NCBI GenBank assembly: GCA_022796875.1 | Contig: JAAWJJ010000009.1 | Location: 1-64,000, forward strand | Source: Eubacterium sp. | GTDB taxonomy: Bacteria > Bacillota > Clostridia > Lachnospirales > Lachnospiraceae | Length of the DNA stretch: 64,000 bases | Reading direction: 5' to 3' | Part shown: one piece after another, positions 29,643 through 38,443 of the stretch | Numbering within the stretch: the stretch's first letter is position 1 | Layout of the letters: the number at the start of each line of letters is the position of its first letter | The notes under the pieces: generated by a model | What the model saw: the letters and a program-made list of their open reading frames with translations, nothing else | Told to the model about the DNA's origin: nothing | The model's database searches: none | Program-made: the position numbers and the translations under genes

Positions 29643-30296
29643 TTACATAAAATATTTTTTTACTTCATTCCAAATATCCTCTGCAATTTCATCCTGCGAT
29701 TTATTGCCATCAATCATAATATAATTCTCTTCATCCTTTAATTTTTCAAATGCTTCCAAATACTTTTCTCTTACTTGTATCAATCTTGACTTTTTTTCAA
29801 ACAATTCCTGCTGAAATCTGTTTTTTGTAATTCTTTCCATAGCAGTGTCCGGATCCGTATCAATAAAAACAGTAATGGTCGGCCGTAATATTTCCTTGCT
29901 TTGCGCGTTTGCCTGAATTACCCATTCCATCGACATATCAATGCTATGATACGCATAAGAAGAAAAATAATATCTGTCGGTAATTACCGTTGTTCCCTCC
30001 TGTACTTTGGCCAGAATCCCGTTTACATCATTCAATAAATGATCCAGCCTGTCAGCAACAAACAGACCTGCGATTACTCTGTTATCCGTTTTGATCCGTC
30101 CGGTCATGATCTGATGAATCAATGAACCAATCGGCGAATCCGTCGGCTCCATTGTCGTATAGCAATATATCCCAAGATCTTTTAATTTATTTGACAATAA
30201 CTGAATCTGAGTACTTTTTCCGCTTCCGTCGATTCCCTCAAAGGCAATAAACTTTCCGCTTTCCGCTTTCCGGCTCTTTTGTTCGCTTATTTTCAT
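29643..30296 (-). CDS. tmk: Thymidylate kinase
   Basis: This kinase turns dTMP into dTDP for DNA synthesis. The P-loop is FIAFEGIDGSGKST, the DR(Y/H) block is TVITDRYYFSSYAY and the LID is near RFQQELFEKK. The start at 30296 (MKISEQKSRKAESGKFIAF) has only a weak GAAAGG site 11 bases upstream; an upstream frame to 30377 follows no usable start. The product is 217 residues. It stands alone rather than beside holB, so it could be a second copy in the genome. Confidence 0.88.
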   Translation of the reverse strand: MKISEQKSRKAESGKFIAFEGIDGSGKSTQIQLLSNKLKDLGIYCYTTMEPTDSPIGSLIHQIMTGRIKTDNRVIAGLFVADRLDHLLNDVNGILAKVQEGTTVITDRYYFSSYAYHSIDMSMEWVIQANAQSKEILRPTITVFIDTDPDTAMERITKNRFQQELFEKKSRLIQVREKYLEAFEKLKDEENYIMIDGNKSQDEIAEDIWNEVKKYFM

Positions 30297-30407
30297 ATGT
30301 TCAGATACCTTTCGTGTTTTTGTATATAGTAACAATTTTTCTGCTAAATATCCACTCCTTAAATAATATTTTAACATATTATAAATTCTTTCTGTAGTTT
30401 TCCCACC

Positions 30408-30584
30408 TTACCTGCCCCCTTTGTCGTCCTTTTCTTTTTTCCATGCCGCATATGCGGAATACAGAAATACGCCTGCTAATATCAGGCAAAGCCCCATCAT
30501 CGGGAAATTACCGGATCCCCCGCATACAATGGCTGCAACCAGCCAGAGCAGGCCCAAACTTCCCCGAATACAAATATGACGCAT
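30408..30584 (-). CDS. Small two-helix membrane protein of unknown function
   Basis: The 58-residue protein starts MRHICIRGSLGLLWLVAAIV and has two hydrophobic helices split by a short GSGNFP turn, then a charged tail (KKEKDDKGGR). AAGGAGGTGAAAATT precedes the ATG at 30584, so translation is well supported. It is the last gene after a LytTR-type two-component system, 63 bases past the kinase, and may be part of that system or its immunity or signalling partner. I do not recognise the family. Confidence 0.7.
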   Translation of the reverse strand: MRHICIRGSLGLLWLVAAIVCGGSGNFPMMGLCLILAGVFLYSAYAAWKKEKDDKGGR

Positions 30585-30647
30585 AATTTTCACCTCCTTC
30601 ATTGCTTACGGTTCGTAATTTATATAGAGAATATGTTTCGTCATCTT

Positions 30648-31973
30648 TTATGTTCGAATGATCAGCAGCACATGGAGGATAAATACATTTTCCTGTGTTT
30701 CTATACTCATGGCGCCGCAATATTTCTCTGCCACCGCATTTACATTCGACAGGCCTGTCCCTTTTTTGAACGTTCTGTTTCCATGAAAGCTGTTCTTGAT
30801 TTCCATCATAAGGAAATCCCCCTGAATCCGCCCGGACACATAGATATATTTTTCTATACCCGCGCCCAGGCTTTTTACTGCCTGGATTGCATTATCCAGC
30901 GCATTTGACAGGACAATGCAAATATCAATGTCCCGCAGGCTGCATGGGTATGGCAGAAAAAGGGAACAACCCACATCGATCCCCATACTTTTTGCAATCC
31001 CCAGTTTGTTTCCCACCAGAATATCCACGACCGGGTTATTAGTGCTGCAGGGGAATGACATTTTTTCTGCCAAATCGTCCATATCCTCCATATAGCTTAC
31101 CGCCTCCTCCAGTTTCCCGCCCCGCAGGAGGTTTTTAACCACTGCGATGTGGTTTCTGATGTCATGGCGGAAAGACTTTGTCCTGTCATAACGGGTTTTC
31201 GCTTCCTCCACATATTGACTCAGGGAACGTTCCTGCTGCTCCAGCAGTGTAATTTTAGTTCTGAGATGGAAATTCTGCTGCAGTTTTTTATAAGAAAACA
31301 GGATGCAGAACAAACTGGCAAGCCCCAGAAAATACATGGCCAGCATCTGCCCATGACTGAAAAAGTGTCCCGCAGGCCCTTTGTCCGCCAGGATCTCAAA
31401 CTGGAAGTCAAATTCAATCGCATTGATATAGTTACTCATAATAAATATCATCAGGATCGGAACAAAAATCAGAAACATCTGCTGCATACCCATTGTGGAA
31501 TCAGGAGCATCCGCAGGGCACAAGGCATCCATGGAAAAATAGCGGTATACCATATAATAACAAACCCCACTGAACAGAAAAGAAGCCGCCTCGCAGATCA
31601 GCATGGCCGCAATATTGCCTGGCTCATGGAAAAAAGCAGGCATCCATGGGTAGGAAAGGCTCATCAGCGAGTTTACAATTCCGCTGCAGAGCAGCATGAT
31701 TTCCGTTGTCAGAATCGCATACAAAAAGGAAGCCTTAAAATTTGCATGGCAGACAAAACCTCCGCATGCCGAAATTAATAAGACAAACACCACAAAGCCA
31801 ACAATCGTGCCGACCGGAATAAACTCGTTAACAATCACTGCACCTACTGCATACAGGAAATAAAAAGGAAGCCATATTTTCTTTTTCAGGATTTTTGCCA
31901 GAAAAAAAATCTGGAAAGACGTTTCGAGCACGCCCATTATATATACATTAAAAAAATCTAAATACTCATCCAC
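30648..31973 (-). CDS. AgrC-type sensor histidine kinase (GHKL)
   Basis: A kinase with about six N-terminal membrane segments in the first 230 residues, a coiled linker, and a histidine box in SFRHDIRNHIAVVKNLL near residue 270. The GHKL ATPase has NALDNAIQAVKSL and GTGLSNVNAVAEKY. This is the layout of peptide-sensing kinases such as AgrC, BlpH and VirS. The start is taken at GTG 31973, which has GGGGGCAGG just upstream; the in-frame ATG at 31988 has no ribosome binding site. It is 27 bases after the LytTR regulator gene. No agrB or agrD gene is nearby. Confidence 0.88.
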   Translation of the reverse strand: MDEYLDFFNVYIMGVLETSFQIFFLAKILKKKIWLPFYFLYAVGAVIVNEFIPVGTIVGFVVFVLLISACGGFVCHANFKASFLYAILTTEIMLLCSGIVNSLMSLSYPWMPAFFHEPGNIAAMLICEAASFLFSGVCYYMVYRYFSMDALCPADAPDSTMGMQQMFLIFVPILMIFIMSNYINAIEFDFQFEILADKGPAGHFFSHGQMLAMYFLGLASLFCILFSYKKLQQNFHLRTKITLLEQQERSLSQYVEEAKTRYDRTKSFRHDIRNHIAVVKNLLRGGKLEEAVSYMEDMDDLAEKMSFPCSTNNPVVDILVGNKLGIAKSMGIDVGCSLFLPYPCSLRDIDICIVLSNALDNAIQAVKSLGAGIEKYIYVSGRIQGDFLMMEIKNSFHGNRTFKKGTGLSNVNAVAEKYCGAMSIETQENVFILHVLLIIRT

Positions 31974-32000
31974 GTTACCTGCCCCCATATGTAAAATCTT

Positions 32001-32705
32001 TTACATATTTTTCATATACTGCAGAACAACACCGGAAAACTCTCTGTTCCGCAGCCGTGATACGGGAACCTCTTTGCCATTGTCCATATAGGCAGTCCCG
32101 TTTTTATAGCCTTTTAAATGCTTCAGATTAATGAGATAACTCCTGTGGCACCGGAAAAAATGGTGGTCCAGCTTCTCTTCCAGATGTTCGATCCGTTCAT
32201 AATAATCAACAACCTCGCCGGAAACCAGATTCAGATATATTTTCCGGTCTATAATTTCACAGAAAACAATCTCATCCTTTGGGATGATGCGCCCCTCATA
32301 TCCTTTCTGCACCAGCAGGCTGTCTTCACCAGCGTTTTGCATGGAAACGTAAAGGCGCTCCATGGTCTTCTCAAACTGTTTTTCATCCACCGGCTTGACC
32401 AGATAGTCGTAAGCTTGAACCTCAAAAGACGAAAACACCATCTCTTTCAATACTGTGATAAAGATCAGGAATCCCCGGAACTTAGAAGCCCTGAGCTTCC
32501 TTGCCGCTTCCATGCCGTCCATACCTTTCATCTGGATATCCAGAAACAGGATGTCGATTTGCCCGTTATAGTTTAACAGCTCTTCGCCGCTGGTAAATGT
32601 CCGAAGATGAATCTCCCTGTTCTTTTTACGAAAAAAATCGGAGGCCATTGTCCTTATATGATCGGACATATGTTTTTCATCATCACAGATTGCAATATAA
32701 ATCAA
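32001..32705 (-). CDS. LytTR-family response regulator
   Basis: The 234-residue regulator has a receiver domain with D56 in ILFLDIQMKGMDG and the lysine in DYLVKPVDE, then a LytTR DNA-binding domain with FFRCHRSYLINLKHLKGY. It is of the AgrA/ComE/VirR type. The start codon is TTG at 32705, 7 bases after GAGGAGG; no ATG fits. It is transcribed ahead of the kinase and probably controls this operon and others. Confidence 0.92.
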   Translation of the reverse strand: MIYIAICDDEKHMSDHIRTMASDFFRKKNREIHLRTFTSGEELLNYNGQIDILFLDIQMKGMDGMEAARKLRASKFRGFLIFITVLKEMVFSSFEVQAYDYLVKPVDEKQFEKTMERLYVSMQNAGEDSLLVQKGYEGRIIPKDEIVFCEIIDRKIYLNLVSGEVVDYYERIEHLEEKLDHHFFRCHRSYLINLKHLKGYKNGTAYMDNGKEVPVSRLRNREFSGVVLQYMKNM

Positions 32706-32778
32706 TGCGCCACCTCCTCGTCATTATATTGTCAGCGTCAAAAGATAAACTTTTGCCGCTGTCCTAAACAGACGTTTC

Positions 32779-32807
32779 ATTATAGTCCGCCAAAAACATT
32801 GAAACAA
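32779..32807 (-). promoter_or_regulatory. Sigma-A-like promoter of the LytTR two-component operon
   Basis: On the minus strand TTGTTT is followed after 17 bp by TATAAT. It lies about 75 bases upstream of the TTG start of the regulator. Confidence 0.5.
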
Positions 32808-32991
32808 TTTAATTGCTGTGAAATGCTTATCTGCTGCCGCGAAATGCCGGATAAAATACTATCAATCATTATACTCCTTTTTTGGTGGAAGAAGAATGGC
32901 AGCTTTTCCCTTTTTTATTGTATATTCTCCTATTATGCCGACTTTTTCATGAATTTGCCAAAAGCCGTCCTGCCATTTCAAATCTTCTTTA

Positions 32992-33021
32992 TTGACGGCA
33001 GCTTCTTACACTGTATATAAT
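32992..33021 (+). promoter_or_regulatory. Sigma-A-like promoter of the methyltransferase-ATPase pair
   Basis: TTGACG at 32992-32997 and TATAAT at 33016-33021 are 18 bp apart. The gene start at 33088 is about 60 bases downstream. The rest of the 382-bp divergent spacer (32706-33087) shows nothing else clear. Confidence 0.7.
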
Positions 33022-33087
33022 AGACAAAGATACCCGCCCAATACAAAAAAATAATTACTTACTAATAAAGAGAAAGAGGACATATCT

Positions 33088-33963
33088 ATGTGGATTGCCG
33101 ACAACTGGAACGATTACGAACTGCTGGACTGCTCCGGCGGAGAAAAGCTGGAACGCTGGGGGGATTATATCCTCGTGCGCCCGGATCCGCAGGTCATCTG
33201 GGATACCGAAAGAAAACTGCCGGGATGGAAACATCCGAACGCCCACTACCACCGCAGCAAAAAAGGCGGCGGGGAATGGGAGTTTTTTGATCTACCGGAA
33301 CAATGGGAGATCCGGTACGGGGAACTTACTTTCCATCTGAAACCGTTTCGTTTTAAACATACCGGCGTATTTCCGGAACAGGCCGTCAACTGGAACTGGT
33401 GCCGGGATCTGATCAAAAACGCCGGACGCCAGATTAAAGTACTGAATCTGTTCGCCTATACCGGAGGCGCCACTTTAGCCGCCGCGGCTGCCGGCGCGCA
33501 GGTCACGCATGTGGACGCCGCCAAAGGTATGGTCGCGTGGGCCAAAGAGAACGCGGTTTCTTCCGGCCTCGGGGAAGCGCCGATCCGCTGGCTCGTCGAC
33601 GACTGCGTCAAATTCGCGGAACGCGAAATCCGCAGAGGAAACAAATATGACGCGATTATTATGGATCCGCCTTCTTACGGGCGCGGCCCGAAAGGGGAAA
33701 CCTGGAAAATCGAAACTTCCATTCATCCTTTTTTACGCCTCTGCACACAGCTATTATCCGAAGAACCGCTGTTTTTCCTGATCAATTCCTATACAACGGG
33801 ACTTGCCCCTGCGGTTTTAAGTTATATGCTGGGAACGGAACTGAAAAAATTTGGCGGATATATCCGTGCGGAAGAAATCGGGCTTCCGGTTTCCTCAAAC
33901 GGCCTGATTCTGCCTTGCGGCGCATCCGGGAAATGGTGCCGGGAAAGGATGATTTTACAATGA
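33088..33963 (+). CDS. Class I SAM-dependent rRNA methyltransferase (RlmI/COG1092-like)
   Basis: The 291-residue protein has a Rossmann methyltransferase fold. The SAM-binding loop is VLNLFAYTGGATLAAAAAGA, the acidic residue is in THVDAAKGM and the catalytic loop is AIIMDPPSYGRGPKGE, as in the rRNA m5C enzymes RlmI and RlmK. The N-terminal part (about 1-105) is a family-specific domain with WGDYILVRPDPQVIW. No PUA domain is obvious. It shares ATGA with the next gene, so the two are translated together. Confidence 0.85.
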   Translation: MWIADNWNDYELLDCSGGEKLERWGDYILVRPDPQVIWDTERKLPGWKHPNAHYHRSKKGGGEWEFFDLPEQWEIRYGELTFHLKPFRFKHTGVFPEQAVNWNWCRDLIKNAGRQIKVLNLFAYTGGATLAAAAAGAQVTHVDAAKGMVAWAKENAVSSGLGEAPIRWLVDDCVKFAEREIRRGNKYDAIIMDPPSYGRGPKGETWKIETSIHPFLRLCTQLLSEEPLFFLINSYTTGLAPAVLSYMLGTELKKFGGYIRAEEIGLPVSSNGLILPCGASGKWCRERMILQ

Positions 33964-35636
33964 AAACAAAAACAGATTTAAAACAAAAACTTAAACAAAT
34001 CGACCATAAAAGCTATAAACTATACAAAGATTTAAAAGGTGTCTATCAAATGGACCGCTTTTTGCTTGCTATCGACCACGTACAGGGCGATCCGTTCGCC
34101 ACGCCATCCAGAGTAAGGGTGATCGTTGATAATGAAACTAATTTTCCGGCGCACCTTTTCGACAAACGCGTAAAGAAAATCGCCCTGGAAGATTATCTGC
34201 TGCGCGGCGTCCATCAGTTCCTGCGTTCTTCCTCCGGAAAATCCGGCGGACGCACCGGTTCCGGTAAAAGCGGCCTGATTACGATCTGCCCTGTGGGACA
34301 GGAAGTCCTGGAACGGACGGCTGTCCTGATCGGCAAAAAGCAAATCGAAGTCCGTATGGAAATCGGATTCCCGGCCTTTGGCAGAACGATCGCTTCCGCC
34401 GGCCTGGAACAGATCTTTTTTGAAAAGCTGCCCCGCCTGGTACAGCAGGTATTTTCCTACGAGGCGCAGCAGCACGCAAAAATCAAAAAAGTTCTTGCGC
34501 TTGCCGAAGACCAGCATGCAATCCGCACGGAACTGGAACACCGGAATCTGGTCGCTTTTGTTGCCGACGACAGCATCCTGCCCCGCGAATCCGGCGTATC
34601 CGCACGCCCGTTAAAAAACGCCGTTCCGTTCCATTCCCCGGAAAGCATGGCGGTTACTTTGACGCTCCCTCACTCCGGAGAAATGCGCGGAATGGGAATC
34701 CCAAAAGGCGTGACTTTGATTGCCGGAGGCGGCTACCACGGCAAATCCACATTATTGAAAGCGCTAGTATCCGGCGTTTACAATCACATTGCGGGCGACG
34801 GACGGGAATATGTCGTCACTATTGACGACGCCGTAAAAATTCGCGCCGAAGAGGGGCGATGCATCCACGGCGAGGATATTTCCCTGTTCATTAATCATCT
34901 TCCGTCCCGCACGGATACCACCTGTTTTGTCACCGAAAACGCCAGCGGAAGCACGTCTCAGGCAGCCAATACCGTGGAAGCATTATCGCTGGGCAGCCGG
35001 CTGCTTTTAATTGATGAAGATACTTCGGCGACCAATTTCATGGTAAGGGATGAAAAAATGGCGCGGCTTGTTCCTGCCTCTTCCGAACCGATCACGCCGT
35101 TTATCCAGTGCATCCAGAGCCTGTCCGCCGACTGCGGCGTTTCTTCCATCCTTGTGGTCGGCAGTTCCGGCGAATACCTGTCCGTCGCAGACCGGGTCGT
35201 CCAGATGGATTGTTATGAAGCCAAAGACGTCAGCGCGCGCGCACGGGAACTGGCTTCCCCGTATCAGGGGATTTCTGTGAAACTATCACCGTTCATCAAA
35301 AAGCAGGTGCGCGGCATGCAAATCGAAAAGGTAAAAGCCCAGGGGGAAGACAGCGTTTTGCTGGATAAGGAACGCATTGATTTAAGATATTTCGACCAGC
35401 TCACAGATTCCGGACAAACAGCGGCACTCGCCTATCTGATGCAGTATGCGTTAGAACACTTTACCGAGAAAAGCGGCAGCCGCCGGACAGCACTTGATAT
35501 CGCCGATCTGCTTTACAAAAAAATAGAACAGGACGGCTTCTTAAGCGTTATCCCGTCCTATTACGGTACCGGCGCGCCTGTACTGCCGCGGAAAGCGGAA
35601 TTTCTGTTTTGTATGCTCCGCTACCGTAAACTGTAA
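33960..35636 (+). CDS. ABC-class ATPase, predicted RNA-linked (PF09818 type)
   Basis: The 558-residue protein is a single large ATPase without membrane segments. Walker A is LIAGGGYHGKSTLLKAL near residues 255-272; the signature-like region is FVTENASGSTSQAANTVEAL and Walker B is LLLIDEDTSATNFMVRD. These match the predicted ABC-class ATPases of COG3044. Their function is unknown; structures of relatives suggest RNA binding. The start ATG at 33960 overlaps the stop of the methyltransferase (ATGA) after a GGAAAGGA site, so a joint role in RNA handling is likely. It ends at a strong terminator. Confidence 0.87.
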   Translation: MKTKTDLKQKLKQIDHKSYKLYKDLKGVYQMDRFLLAIDHVQGDPFATPSRVRVIVDNETNFPAHLFDKRVKKIALEDYLLRGVHQFLRSSSGKSGGRTGSGKSGLITICPVGQEVLERTAVLIGKKQIEVRMEIGFPAFGRTIASAGLEQIFFEKLPRLVQQVFSYEAQQHAKIKKVLALAEDQHAIRTELEHRNLVAFVADDSILPRESGVSARPLKNAVPFHSPESMAVTLTLPHSGEMRGMGIPKGVTLIAGGGYHGKSTLLKALVSGVYNHIAGDGREYVVTIDDAVKIRAEEGRCIHGEDISLFINHLPSRTDTTCFVTENASGSTSQAANTVEALSLGSRLLLIDEDTSATNFMVRDEKMARLVPASSEPITPFIQCIQSLSADCGVSSILVVGSSGEYLSVADRVVQMDCYEAKDVSARARELASPYQGISVKLSPFIKKQVRGMQIEKVKAQGEDSVLLDKERIDLRYFDQLTDSGQTAALAYLMQYALEHFTEKSGSRRTALDIADLLYKKIEQDGFLSVIPSYYGTGAPVLPRKAEFLFCMLRYRKL

Positions 35637-35647
35637 CAGCTTCATCT

Positions 35648-35688
35648 AAAAAAGCGGCATACCGCTACACATGGTATGCCACTTTTTT
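35648..35688. terminator. Bidirectional terminator between convergent genes
   Basis: AAAAAAGCGGCATACC (35648-35663) pairs with GGTATGCCACTTTTTT (35673-35688). It lies between the ATPase gene and the end of the permease gene, whose stop codon is inside the loop and stem. Confidence 0.9.
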
Positions 35689-36441
35689 CTCTATCGTTTC
35701 AAAAATCAGTTTATCAATCAGAATACCGACCACTACAATAATGACCATCACCAGCATGACCTGGTTGATATCCGCCATATCGCGCCCGGTCATCAACGTC
35801 TGTCCCAATCCGACGCAGGTTGTCATGACTTCTCCGGACATCAACGCTCTCCACGCAAACGACCACCCCTGCTTCAGGCCGCTGATCAACGCCGGAATAC
35901 AGGCCGGAAAAATCACTTTTCGGTACAACTGTCCTTTTGTCGCCCCCATTGTCAGCGCCACTTTTTTATAAATAGATGGAACCCCGCCTATCGCCGCGTC
36001 TATGGATATGGAAATTCCAAAAGCGGAACCCATCACTACTACAAAAATAATCGCCTGCGGTTTTAGTCCAAACCATAAAATAGAAAACGGAACCCAGCAA
36101 ATACTTGGCAGGGTCTGAATCCCCAATATTAGCGGTTTTAAATACAATTTACACAGTTTCACCTGATTGATCAGCAGGCCGAGTCCCGTTCCGATTGCAA
36201 TCGCGATTGCATATCCGGCCACACCGCGGAGCAGGCTGAATCCGATGGCTTTAAATATAGAGCCGCCCGCGCACAAAAAGATCATACTCTGCGCTACGCC
36301 GCCCGGAGACGGCATCGTGTAAGATTTCCAGATATTCAGGCCGTTTACCCCTATCATATATACGATCTGCCAGACGGCAATGACGATCACAGCGCAAAGA
36401 ACCGCACCGGCTATCCGTTTTGCTTTCCTGTTTTCCTGCAT
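35665..36441 (-). CDS. ABC transporter permease, sulfonate/nitrate/taurine type
   Basis: The 258-residue membrane protein has about six membrane segments and the binding-protein-dependent transport signature near GVPSIYKKVALTMGATKGQLY, which is the EAA loop for the ATPase. It resembles SsuC/TauC. It is 3 bases after the ATPase gene and third in the operon. The substrate is set by the binding protein. Confidence 0.9.
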   Translation of the reverse strand: MQENRKAKRIAGAVLCAVIVIAVWQIVYMIGVNGLNIWKSYTMPSPGGVAQSMIFLCAGGSIFKAIGFSLLRGVAGYAIAIAIGTGLGLLINQVKLCKLYLKPLILGIQTLPSICWVPFSILWFGLKPQAIIFVVVMGSAFGISISIDAAIGGVPSIYKKVALTMGATKGQLYRKVIFPACIPALISGLKQGWSFAWRALMSGEVMTTCVGLGQTLMTGRDMADINQVMLVMVIIVVVGILIDKLIFETIEKKVAYHV

Positions 36442-36444
36442 GTG

Positions 36445-37263
36445 TCAGCCCTCCCTTTCCGCTGTGTTTTTATCGCGCTTCGCTTCCAGTTCCATGCGGT
36501 CCGCCAGTATTTCGTCGTCTGTTTTCCTCGCGGAACGGATCTCGTCTAAAATCTGCTGACGCAATTGTACCAGCTTCAGATCCGACACTTTTCTCGGGCG
36601 CGGCAGTTCCACCGGCACGATTCGCTTGATCCGACCGCCTTTTTCCGATAATACCACGACACGGTCCGCCAGATAAATTGCTTCTTCCACGCTGTGCGTG
36701 ATAAAAAGTATCGTCTTTTTCGTCTGCAGCCAGATTTTCTGCAGTTCTTCCCGCATCATATTGGCGGTCTGCTTATCCAGTGCGGAAAACGGTTCGTCCA
36801 TGAGCAGCATTTTGGAATCCAGTGTCAGGGCACGGGCCAGGGCGACACGCTGCCGCATACCGCCCGATAATTCATGAATCCTGTAATTTATGTACTTTTC
36901 CAACTGTACCATCTCCAGATAGTACATGGCTTTTTCCGTTTGCAGTTTTTCATTTGCTCCTGCCAGCTTCATGCCGAACTTTACATTATCAATCACGTTC
37001 AGCCACGGAAATAGGGCGTGTTCCTGAAACATAACCGTGCGGTCCGTTCCCGGTGCCGTCACTTTCTCCCCTTCCAGCAGAATCTCGCCTTCTGTCGGCT
37101 GATCCAGGCCGGCCACCAGGTTGAGAAGCGTACTTTTCCCACAACCGGACTGCCCTACAATGCATACAAATTCTCCGTCTTCAATCGTCAGACTCACATC
37201 TTTTAACGTATATTCGTCACTGTTATGAAATTTTTTCCCCAAATGTTTTATTTCCAGCGCCAC
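36445..37263 (-). CDS. ABC transporter ATP-binding protein, SsuB/TauB type
   Basis: The 272-residue ATPase has Walker A GQSGCGKSTLLNLVAGL, Q-loop FQEHALFPWL, signature ELSGGMRQRVALARAL, Walker B LLMDEPFSALD and H-loop ITHSVEEA. It energises the neighbouring permease. A charged C-terminal tail of about 30 residues follows the domain. Confidence 0.93.
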   Translation of the reverse strand: MALEIKHLGKKFHNSDEYTLKDVSLTIEDGEFVCIVGQSGCGKSTLLNLVAGLDQPTEGEILLEGEKVTAPGTDRTVMFQEHALFPWLNVIDNVKFGMKLAGANEKLQTEKAMYYLEMVQLEKYINYRIHELSGGMRQRVALARALTLDSKMLLMDEPFSALDKQTANMMREELQKIWLQTKKTILFITHSVEEAIYLADRVVVLSEKGGRIKRIVPVELPRPRKVSDLKLVQLRQQILDEIRSARKTDDEILADRMELEAKRDKNTAEREG

Positions 37264-37278
37264 GGTAGTTCTCTCCTT

Positions 37279-38253
37279 TTATTGATACCACAAATTTTCA
37301 CCCGGAAGTTCCGGAATAAATTTCTGTTCCAAGCAAATAGCAGAAAACCCGCTTAAGGCTTCCTCATTTATATTTTCCGTAAAATCCATTCTCTGAAACG
37401 CGCCGTCCAGAACGCTTTCACTCAGATTCTTCCCGGTATCCGCATTGATCTGCGCATTTACAATCCTTGATGCTTCTTCCACATGATCATTTAAATATAC
37501 CGTCGCCTCTTTATGCTTTTCCAGAAATGTCTGCACAATATCCGGGTGTTCTTCATAAAATTCCTGCCGGACGACCACCACGGCAACCGGATAATCGCCG
37601 CCCATATATATTTCCGTTTCATCCAGTACGAGTTTGGCGCCTTTTTCGATCAGCGTCGTCCCCCACGGTTCCGGCACCAGCGCCGCATCAATGTGCCCCA
37701 TCCGCATCATGTTTTCCACATCCGCATTTGACACCGCCGTCACGGTCACGTTTCCGCCGTTTCCAACCGGAGCCAGTCTGCACTCCGTCAACAGGTTCAG
37801 CAGGCACAAATGCTGTGTATTCGCAATCTGCGGAATCGCTACCACCTTGCCCGCCAGATCTTCCACGCTTTCTATATCGCTTCCCGCCGAGCGGACCAAT
37901 ACCGCGCCCGCCTGGCTCGCGCCCGTTAACAGTCGTATATCCCCTTTGGAACGGACGTTAGCATTAATGCCCGGCACCGGCCCGATATACCCGATGTCAA
38001 TCTCTCCTGCAAACAAAGCTTCTACTTCTGCCGGTCCCGCATTAAATGACACCCAATTCACGTCAGCCTCATCCTCAAATGCAGCCTCCAGCGTTCCCTG
38101 TGATTTCATAAGCAGGGCCTGGGCATGCGTTACATTATTAAAATATCCGACTGTTATTTCCAGATCCTGGTCCCGGCTGTTACAACCGCCCGTTCCCAAT
38201 ATCACCAACAGGCACAATACTGCACTTATGAACAGATATCTTTTGCTTTTCAT
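37279..38253 (-). CDS. ABC transporter substrate-binding lipoprotein, SsuA/NMT1-like
   Basis: The 324-residue protein has a lipoprotein signal (VILGTGGC), then a type II periplasmic-binding fold with VTHAQALLMKSQGTLEAAF and FAGEIDIGYIGPVPGINANV, as in SsuA/TauA/ThiY-like proteins. The ligand could be a sulfonate, taurine or a pyrimidine; the sequence alone does not decide. The start ATG at 38253 has AAAGGAT 12 bases upstream. On the minus strand TATAAT at 38291-38296 may be the operon -10 box, with no clear -35. Confidence 0.87.
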   Translation of the reverse strand: MKSKRYLFISAVLCLLVILGTGGCNSRDQDLEITVGYFNNVTHAQALLMKSQGTLEAAFEDEADVNWVSFNAGPAEVEALFAGEIDIGYIGPVPGINANVRSKGDIRLLTGASQAGAVLVRSAGSDIESVEDLAGKVVAIPQIANTQHLCLLNLLTECRLAPVGNGGNVTVTAVSNADVENMMRMGHIDAALVPEPWGTTLIEKGAKLVLDETEIYMGGDYPVAVVVVRQEFYEEHPDIVQTFLEKHKEATVYLNDHVEEASRIVNAQINADTGKNLSESVLDGAFQRMDFTENINEEALSGFSAICLEQKFIPELPGENLWYQ

Positions 38254-38357
38254 ATCCGATAGGTAATCCTTTCACAAATGAATATTCCATATTATAACAG
38301 CAATTACATTAAAATTCTATTAGAAAACGAGAAATAACGCCATTACAGGCAAAAATG

Positions 38358-38398
38358 TGTTACTTTTCATGATTTCATAGGTACGCTGAAAAGTAACA
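38358..38398. repeat. Perfect 12-bp inverted repeat (possible hairpin)
   Basis: TGTTACTTTTCA at 38358-38369 and TGAAAAGTAACA at 38387-38398 pair perfectly around 17 bases. It lies between the ABC importer operon promoter and the terminator of the next operon, and could be an operator or a second terminator stem. Confidence 0.6.
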
Positions 38399-38399
38399 A

Positions 38400-38434
38400 A
38401 AATATTGACGGGACTTTCTCCGTGAAAAGTCCCG
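38400..38434 (-). terminator. Rho-independent terminator of the YtrA-type operon
   Basis: On the minus strand CGGGACTTT pairs with AAAGTCCCG (38409-38434) and is followed by a T-rich stretch (CAATATTTTTGTT). It ends the transcript of the genes at 38444-40942. Confidence 0.8.
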
Positions 38435-38443
38435 CCCATAATT

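Noticed and set aside
30408-30584. AgrD-like peptide precursor
   Set aside because: The protein has two long hydrophobic helices and no cyclic-peptide core or AgrB partner.
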